Shown: positions 52,162 through 57,388 of the stretch, piece by piece | Position numbering within the stretch: the first letter of the stretch is position 1 | Layout of the letters: every line of letters starts with the position of its first letter | Source of the DNA: Caballeronia sp. SEWSISQ10-4 2 | GTDB lineage: Bacteria; Pseudomonadota; Gammaproteobacteria; Burkholderiales; Burkholderiaceae | Assembly: GCF_030464885.1 (NCBI RefSeq) | Contig: NZ_JALPRJ010000056.1 | Location: 1 to 57,388, forward strand | Length of the DNA: 57,388 nt | Direction of reading: 5' to 3' | The notes under the pieces: model-generated | The model's database searches: none | The model's input: only the letters and a program-made list of their open reading frames with translations | What the model was told of the DNA's origin: nothing | Translations under genes and position numbers: made by a program

Positions 52162-53724
52162 ATGACCTTTTCCCGTAAACTTTGGCTGCCGCTCGTCGCG
52201 AGCATCATGGCCCTGATCCTCGTGTCGATGCTTGATGCGTGGCACGCGCGCGATATTCGCATTGATGGGCGGCGCCAGAATCTTCGGGAAGCCGCTACGC
52301 TGGCGGCGAGTGTGGTGAGCGAATACCGCTCGCTCGCGGACACCGGCAAGCTTGCAGAAGATGTCGCTCGGCAGCAGGCCCTCGAGCGCCTGAAGGGTAT
52401 GCGTTACTCGACCGAAGGGTACTTCCTTGTGTACTCGTTTGACGAAGTGATGCTGATGCATCCGTTCAAGGCGTCTGCGGCCGGAAAATCGGTCAAGGGC
52501 TTACGCGACAGCAACGGGCTCGCACTGTTTGACAAGATGACTGTCGCGTCTGCACAGCCAGGCGGTGCGTACCTGGACTATCACTGGCCGCATCTGGGAA
52601 AGACGGCTCCGTCTCCACTGATCGGCTACGTACAGCGCTACGAGCCGTGGAGTTGGATCATTGTCACGTCGGCGTATGTCGATGATATCGACGCGGCGTT
52701 CATGCAGTCCCTCATTCAGTCATCGCTCATTACGCTCGCGATCGCCGCGGCGCTGATAGTGAGTGTCGCGTGGTCAACAAGGAGTGTGCAGCACGTACTG
52801 GGAGGCGACCCGACCGACGCAGCGAGCGTGGCGGCGCGCATTGCCAGCGGCGATTTGACGGCGAGCATTGATGTTATGCCGGGAGACGAAAGCAGCCTTC
52901 TGGCCGTGATAAAGAAGATGCGCGACTCCCTTCGGGTGAGCATCAGGCACATCCAGGAAACGGCCGGCAACGTGGCGTCAGCGGCCCGTGAGATTACCGA
53001 AGGCAATCGGAGTCTGTCCTCCCGCACGGACAGTCAGGCTGCGTCTCTCGAGGAGACAGCCGCAAACATGGAGGAAATCACGGTGATGCTGCGTCAGACG
53101 GCCGACCATGCAAGCACCGCACGGTCGCTGGCAGAGCAGGCCGCCGAGGTGACCCAAAACGGCTGCGACATGATGCTGAAGATGAAGCGGACCATGGGCG
53201 AAATCTCGGACGCGTCAACGCAAGTGTCAGAGATCATCTCAGTTATCGAGTCGATTGCCTTCCAGACAAATATCCTCGCGCTTAACGCCGCAGTAGAAGC
53301 GGCGCATGCCGGCGATGGTGGTCGCGGCTTCGCCGTTGTGGCAACCGAAGTGCGTGCGCTGGCGCAGCGAAGCACGAGCGCGGCCGGCGAGATTCGCAAT
53401 CTGATCGGGGTGGCCGTCAATAAAGTCGATATGGGCTCGTCGCTCGCGGCCGGGACACAAGCCGCGATCGAGGCTGTACAACAGGCCATCGCGCGGGTGC
53501 GCCTCGCCGTCTGCGAGATCGACCAGGCTGCAACGGAACAGCGGGCTGGCGTCGAGCAGGTGAACACGGCGGTCGCGCGCATCGACGGGCTAACCCAGCA
53601 GAATGCGCAGCTCGTTCAGCAAGTCGCCGCTGTTGCCGATTCTCTTGAACTGGAGTCCATGCGAATGCGCGAAGCGGCATCGGTATTCACCATTTCAGAG
53701 GTAGCAGCGGTTGGGCAACTTTAG
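52162..53724 (+). CDS. Methyl-accepting chemotaxis protein with single-Cache sensor
   Basis: A 520-residue transducer. It has an N-terminal membrane helix (LPLVASIMALILVSML) and a periplasmic single-Cache-like domain (YFLVYSFDEVMLMHPFKASA, then SWIIVTSAYVDDI). A second membrane helix follows (SLITLAIAAALIVSVAW), then a HAMP-like linker and the signalling tip IAFQTNILALNAAVEAAHAG. It probably detects a carboxylate or amine. Standing next to the catabolic regulon, it may steer cells to its substrate; that is inferred. No GTGATCAC site was seen at its start. Confidence 0.9.
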   Translation: MTFSRKLWLPLVASIMALILVSMLDAWHARDIRIDGRRQNLREAATLAASVVSEYRSLADTGKLAEDVARQQALERLKGMRYSTEGYFLVYSFDEVMLMHPFKASAAGKSVKGLRDSNGLALFDKMTVASAQPGGAYLDYHWPHLGKTAPSPLIGYVQRYEPWSWIIVTSAYVDDIDAAFMQSLIQSSLITLAIAAALIVSVAWSTRSVQHVLGGDPTDAASVAARIASGDLTASIDVMPGDESSLLAVIKKMRDSLRVSIRHIQETAGNVASAAREITEGNRSLSSRTDSQAASLEETAANMEEITVMLRQTADHASTARSLAEQAAEVTQNGCDMMLKMKRTMGEISDASTQVSEIISVIESIAFQTNILALNAAVEAAHAGDGGRGFAVVATEVRALAQRSTSAAGEIRNLIGVAVNKVDMGSSLAAGTQAAIEAVQQAIARVRLAVCEIDQAATEQRAGVEQVNTAVARIDGLTQQNAQLVQQVAAVADSLELESMRMREAASVFTISEVAAVGQL

Positions 53725-54273
53725 ATCTGGTGTCGTGAGTTAGACATTCGCATACAAAAATCTACGCCAGTAACCATGGAAGTGTTTTCGCGATAACTCT
53801 CTACGAATCGGCGAAGACCTGGCAGTCCTTGGGCACAACCTGCGTAGTAGAAAAGGGGACACGGGACGGCGGCATCAACAGAAACAAGATTGCATGTATG
53901 TGTCAACGCATCGTGATCGACAGGCGCGTTTGCAATCGATTTCTTCAAAAGCCTCTGCTAACTCGCGCTGGCTCTGATTTCGCGCCTTGAGACAGTCTGC
54001 GTAAGCTATGCAGTCTGCCCGTTTCCTTGAGCAACGCAGTTGTCGCAGATTTAGCAACTGCGAATGACGCTATCGCGCCATGTATCTCGCTGGTTGTACA
54101 TCGAGATGAGCGCCCGCGATCTATTCCCGGGTTGCTCAAGGTGCCACAAAGGCATTTGCCTCGGTAGCACTACGGGAACTCTCACCTCTGGATGGCCTGC
54201 GTTCGAGTACCGGAATAGACGTTCGTCGCGGTGTGACGGGCGGCCTATACTGAACACGTCTTTGAGGTAAGCG
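53725..54273. other. Gap without a supported gene
   Basis: About 550 bases between the transducer and the LysR gene. Short frames on both strands (for example a Cys/Arg-rich one on the minus strand at 53875-54057) have no recognisable domain or good ribosome site. The lower G+C suggests decayed or transferred DNA. Confidence 0.45.
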
Positions 54274-55155
54274 CTAATCACCCGGGGGGATGTCAGGGGT
54301 TAGCGCGGCCAGTTGAGCAAGGCTCATATCGACGAAGTGCATCACTTTAGCCGGCACGTATCTCCGGCTTGGATATGCCACCTGTATGTCGACCTCCTCG
54401 AGTTTTTCGCCCTGAAGCACCCTGAACAGGCTACCGTCGGCGAGGTCGCCGCCTATCAGAAACTCAGGCAGGATTGCGATTCCCAACCCTTCGAGTGCGA
54501 GCAATCTCAGCATGGCCGTGTTCGTCGTCAGATGAAGCTTCACGCAGCCGACTAAGGACAGTCTTTTAACAAAACTTTTCAGACAGAGGACGCGGTGATT
54601 GCGCAGTTCAGAATAGGTTTGTGGGTGGATGCCTTGCAGATATGACGGCGCACAGCAAGCGACAAACCGGCTTCCACTTGCATGGCGGGTTATGACGTCG
54701 TCGCTTCTCAGCATGTTATCGACGACTACGGCTACATCGATGCCTTCCTCTACGAGGTCAATCGGCCTGTCCGAGAGGGTGATATCCACCGACACGTCCG
54801 GATATTGTTTGCAATAGGCCGTAACCAGCGGAGCGAGAAGTGCAAGCGCGAGCGCGGATGGCATCGCAACACGTAACGCGCCGGTCGGTGCAATCCGCTC
54901 AAGGCCGGCTCGGGCTTCAGCTTCGGCCGTCGCCGCAAGAATCTCCCTACAGCGTTCGGCATACTCAGTGCCTGCCTCGGTTGGCGTAACCTTGCGGGTA
55001 CTGCGCTGCAGTAGGCGCGACCTCAGATGTGTCTCCAGTTGCGCTACGGCACGGGTCGCCGTCGGTTTGGATAGTTCCAATGTCCGGGCTGCGCTCGCAA
55101 AGCTCCCGCTGTCGACTACTTGCAGGAACACACGCATTGTGAACAGTCGATCCAC
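54274..55155 (-). CDS. LysR-family transcriptional regulator
   Basis: A 293-residue LysR protein with helix-turn-helix SFASAARTLELSKPTATRAV and a normal effector domain (ALRVAMPSALALALLAPLVT, DLVEEGIDVAVVVDNML). The start is GTG 55155, giving the standard opening VDRLFTMRVFLQVVDSGSF with GAGG about 7 bases upstream; the frame runs up to 55233 but adds an unlike tail. It is far from any obvious target, and the nearest palindrome is the GATCACT site at 55383. Confidence 0.88.
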   Translation of the reverse strand: MDRLFTMRVFLQVVDSGSFASAARTLELSKPTATRAVAQLETHLRSRLLQRSTRKVTPTEAGTEYAERCREILAATAEAEARAGLERIAPTGALRVAMPSALALALLAPLVTAYCKQYPDVSVDITLSDRPIDLVEEGIDVAVVVDNMLRSDDVITRHASGSRFVACCAPSYLQGIHPQTYSELRNHRVLCLKSFVKRLSLVGCVKLHLTTNTAMLRLLALEGLGIAILPEFLIGGDLADGSLFRVLQGEKLEEVDIQVAYPSRRYVPAKVMHFVDMSLAQLAALTPDIPPGD

Positions 55156-55710
55156 TCGACGCCTCTTACTGGTTGCAGTGAATGAAATGAAGGAGTGCTT
55201 TTCGATATCGCCCTGCAGCGCAGTTCCCCGCACAGGCGGAACTCACTGGATACATGGCTGTGCATGCAGACCTCTGACGAACGCTGTTCGGCACCGCTGC
55301 AGTTGGCGCCCCGCGCTGAACCGCCTTTTATCCGGCGATCAGCCAGACGCACGCAAGCTTATAGATACAAAGTATATATAGATCAGTGATCACTGAGTGA
55401 TATCGTTTGCAAAAGCTGTAGTGACAGCGACGATTCCTGAAAGGTGGTGCGCGCACAAAGGTCGGGTGCTGGATGTCCTGTTGCCGGTAGCTTTGGCAAA
55501 CAGCGTAGAACCGGTTTTGAGCTGGAACTCACCCGAGTCGCGGTTCGCCTTGTGGGGCAGTTGGTAAATGGTTCTGCTACAGGGGATCGGATACGGATTT
55601 GTTCGGCCTTGCCGGAATGTTCTTCGTTGCGCCGCTCGACGACCTGGATATCTGCGTTAGACAGCGATCGAGCGGACTGTCAACATAGTAAAAATCATGA
55701 CCGTAAGGTG
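55156..55710. other. Intergenic region with palindrome only
   Basis: About 555 bases between the LysR and the second GntR gene. It holds the variant palindrome at 55383-55396 and short unsupported frames. An A+T-rich TATATATA lies at 55373-55380. Confidence 0.4.
55383..55396. promoter_or_regulatory. Variant palindrome TCAGTGATCACTGA
   Basis: A perfect 14-bp palindrome with the same GTGATCAC core as the GntR sites but different flanks, about 228 bases upstream of the LysR start. It could bind the same regulators or be unrelated. Confidence 0.45.
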
Positions 55711-55728
55711 GATTTGTGATCACAAATC
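55711..55728. promoter_or_regulatory. GntR operator site F (second GntR promoter), 18-bp palindrome
   Basis: GATTTGTGATCACAAATC is perfectly symmetric over 18 bases, 56 bases before the second GntR start, suggesting autoregulation by this gene or by its paralogue. Confidence 0.78.
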
Positions 55729-55784
55729 GATGCGGTGATAAGCACATTGCTCAAAAGGCCTGTGCATTGAAGGGTTAGAGATTA

Positions 55785-56564
55785 ATGGTGACCAAGCTCG
55801 TGGATGCGCCAAATGAAGATAAGTTTGTTGCGGCGGACGCGCCGGCGGTATCGCGACTGAGCACGGTTGCGCTGCGTGAGCGCGTCTACGCTGAACTTGC
55901 CAACGCATTGCGTTCGGGACGCTTTGCTCCGGCAGCTACGGTGACGATCCGCGGACTTGCCGCCTCGTTGGGAACAAGCACTATGCCCGTTCGGGAAGCC
56001 GTCAGCCGGCTTGTCACAGAGGGCGCGCTCGAGATGTTGCCCAACCGGACGCTCCGGGTTCCAGCAGTCTCAATCGCGCGGCTTGACGAGCTCATCGACG
56101 CACGGATAGCAATGGAATCGCATGCTGCGTTCAGGGCAGCAGAGCGCATGACGCCCGCTCAATTTTCGGCCATCAAGGCGGCGAACGAAATTTACAGTCA
56201 TGCTGTGGACGCCTCCGATGTTCATGCTGCTGTGGCGGCAAATGAAAAAATGCATTTCGCGATTTACCGTGCCGCGCAGTCGGATCTCATGTTTTCAATC
56301 ATCGAAATGCTGTGGTTGCGAAGTGGGCCATATATCGCGTCAATCATGAAAAAGATGCAGGCCGCTCAGGAAACTTTGCATGACCGCGGTGTGATGCATC
56401 ACTTCAACATTCTTGCTGCTTTGGCAAAGCGGGATCCAGAAGCTGCGAGCGCGGCATTGAAGGCTGATATCGTGGATGCTGCGGCCTGGTATAAGAATCA
56501 GATTTTCGAAGTGGAGCAGGATGGCGCAGGTCCAGCCGGCGACGGTCGGCAAGCGCAAACGTGA
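55785..56564 (+). CDS. GntR-family (FCD) transcriptional regulator, second paralogue
   Basis: A 259-residue FCD-type GntR protein whose DNA-binding core GTSTMPVREAVSRLVTEGAL and C-terminal HDRGVMHHFNILAALAKRD closely match the first paralogue at 43761. The recognition helix is identical in the stretch TSTMPVREAVSRLVTE, so both should read the same operator. The effector domain differs at several positions, allowing a different ligand. The ribosome site is weak. Confidence 0.9.
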   Translation: MVTKLVDAPNEDKFVAADAPAVSRLSTVALRERVYAELANALRSGRFAPAATVTIRGLAASLGTSTMPVREAVSRLVTEGALEMLPNRTLRVPAVSIARLDELIDARIAMESHAAFRAAERMTPAQFSAIKAANEIYSHAVDASDVHAAVAANEKMHFAIYRAAQSDLMFSIIEMLWLRSGPYIASIMKKMQAAQETLHDRGVMHHFNILAALAKRDPEAASAALKADIVDAAAWYKNQIFEVEQDGAGPAGDGRQAQT

Positions 56565-56936
56565 CTCCAGGGCTCCCGTGCAGGGTAAGCCTTAACGGGA
56601 CGACGATTAGGCATGCAGACGATATTGACAATGTCTCGCCGCTTTCATGCGGCCGACTGGCCTTGCCGACATTACAAAAGGTCGTTCTCCCTCTTTAGGA
56701 TCGCCCGTAGACTTGTCAGAGCGCGCAGACCGTCCATCGCGCGGAGTGCCGAGCGCAAGCGATTGAACCCGACTTCAGCGTATCGGCGCAGAGATTCTTT
56801 TCAGGTACGCAGTCTTAGTCTTTTGCATTGAGCTTTCGACGCGGGCGCGGTGTTTGGCGCCACGCTGCCAATCGAAGCGTGGCGTTTTCTTGCCCAAGTC
56901 AGTCCGCTTCACGTTAAAGGCAATCGCTCGAACAAA
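56565..56936. other. Gap, possibly a transposase remnant
   Basis: About 370 bases. On the minus strand FDWQRGAKHRARVESS (~56830-56890) recalls the C-terminal part of some IS5-type transposases, but it is too short and interrupted to assign. No other gene is visible. Confidence 0.35.
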
Positions 56937-57221
56937 TCATCTTGCCGGCGGGTTTCTCGACTCCGACGTGCCTTTGACAACTGTCCCAGAGTCGCTATTC
57001 CGTGCGGTGTCTTTCTGCGCCGCGATGCGCGCTTCCACTTCCATGATATTTTCCGGATACGCATACGCGTCCGTTGCACCGGGCGTATAGCCGGCCTTTT
57101 CAATCTGGACGATCTGTTCGCGAACCTCGGTGCGAGTCACTGGTTCGCTCGCTTGCGCGAACGACGCGGCCGGGGCGACAAGGATAAAAGCAATTGCAAA
57201 AGATGTGATGGACGACTTCAT
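56937..57221 (-). CDS. DUF4148-family small secreted protein
   Basis: A 94-residue protein with signal peptide MKSSITSFAIAFILVAPAAS ending FAQA, then the DUF4148 pattern VTRTEVREQIVQIEKAGYTP, common in Burkholderia and relatives. GGAGG is 5 bases before ATG 57221. The function is unknown; related genes occur as many short copies often near regulators. Confidence 0.85.
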   Translation of the reverse strand: MKSSITSFAIAFILVAPAASFAQASEPVTRTEVREQIVQIEKAGYTPGATDAYAYPENIMEVEARIAAQKDTARNSDSGTVVKGTSESRNPPAR

Positions 57222-57388
57222 GACAACCTCCATAGACTTAATGTCACCGACGGGTGGACGCTGTCTTTTGCATCCAGTGAATGCAGTCTATTGAAACAAG
57301 AGAACCTCAGTCAGTCTCTAAGAAGGTAAAGCCCATGTCGTTATACAGAAATGTCGGCATTACCGTCATCGCGCAATAAGCGCATGGT

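Noticed and set aside
56830..56900. Possible IS5 transposase end
   Set aside because: Only about 20 residues of weak similarity, not enough to call an element.

Overview
The window looks like a chromosome or megaplasmid segment of a Burkholderiaceae bacterium, most likely Paraburkholderia, Caballeronia or Burkholderia. The grounds are high G+C, many LysR/GntR/MarR regulators, trimeric porins whose mature ends begin SSVTLYG or TSVTLYG, paired YceI proteins behind a cytochrome b561, a DUF4148 secreted protein and a two-repeat zinc-ribbon protein. No rRNA, tRNA or CRISPR array was seen.

Layout. (1) 0.6-8.0 kb is an aromatic ring-cleavage module: maleylacetate reductase, hydroxyquinol 1,2-dioxygenase, a divergent LysR regulator, a MarR regulator with a paired operator, an FAD monooxygenase and a porin. 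(2) 8.2-10.1 kb is cytochrome b561 plus two YceI proteins. (3) 10.1-24.6 kb is an accessory zone full of decay: a frameshifted pRiA4b ORF-3-like gene, a broken membrane protein, a DinJ/YafQ toxin-antitoxin pair, a broken HEPN-RES gene abutting an intact RES/ParS toxin-antitoxin pair, a CoiA-like nuclease-type protein, remnants of ISKra4 and IS6 transposases, an orphan filamentous-haemagglutinin fragment, an integrase stub, two solo Tn3-type terminal repeats and a serine recombinase. It also carries small stand-alone enzymes (tautomerase, methyltransferase, GNAT, cupin).

(4) 24.9-34.8 kb and 43.7-56.6 kb look like one regulon. Near-identical palindromes built on TTTGTGATCACAAA lie upstream of an alpha/beta hydrolase, a complete branched-chain-amino-acid-type ABC transporter operon, a HyuA/HyuB operon with a gamma-carbonic anhydrase, an SDR-SDR-BKACE operon and two paralogous FCD-type GntR regulators. 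I infer that the GntR pair binds these sites. Between the halves (36.1-43.4 kb) sits an AsnC-controlled amino-acid/2-oxo-acid module: indolepyruvate ferredoxin oxidoreductase, HSD10-like SDR, thiolase and an amino-acid dehydrogenase.

The most interesting proposal is that the HyuAB-like pair acts as a ketone carboxylase fed with bicarbonate by the co-transcribed carbonic anhydrase. SDRs would make the ketone and the BKACE enzyme would cleave the resulting beta-keto acid with acetyl-CoA. The substrate is unknown, and a hydantoinase/lactamase role remains the main alternative. The regulon also carries stubs of a branched-chain aminotransferase and an acyl-CoA dehydrogenase, so it has been trimmed recently.
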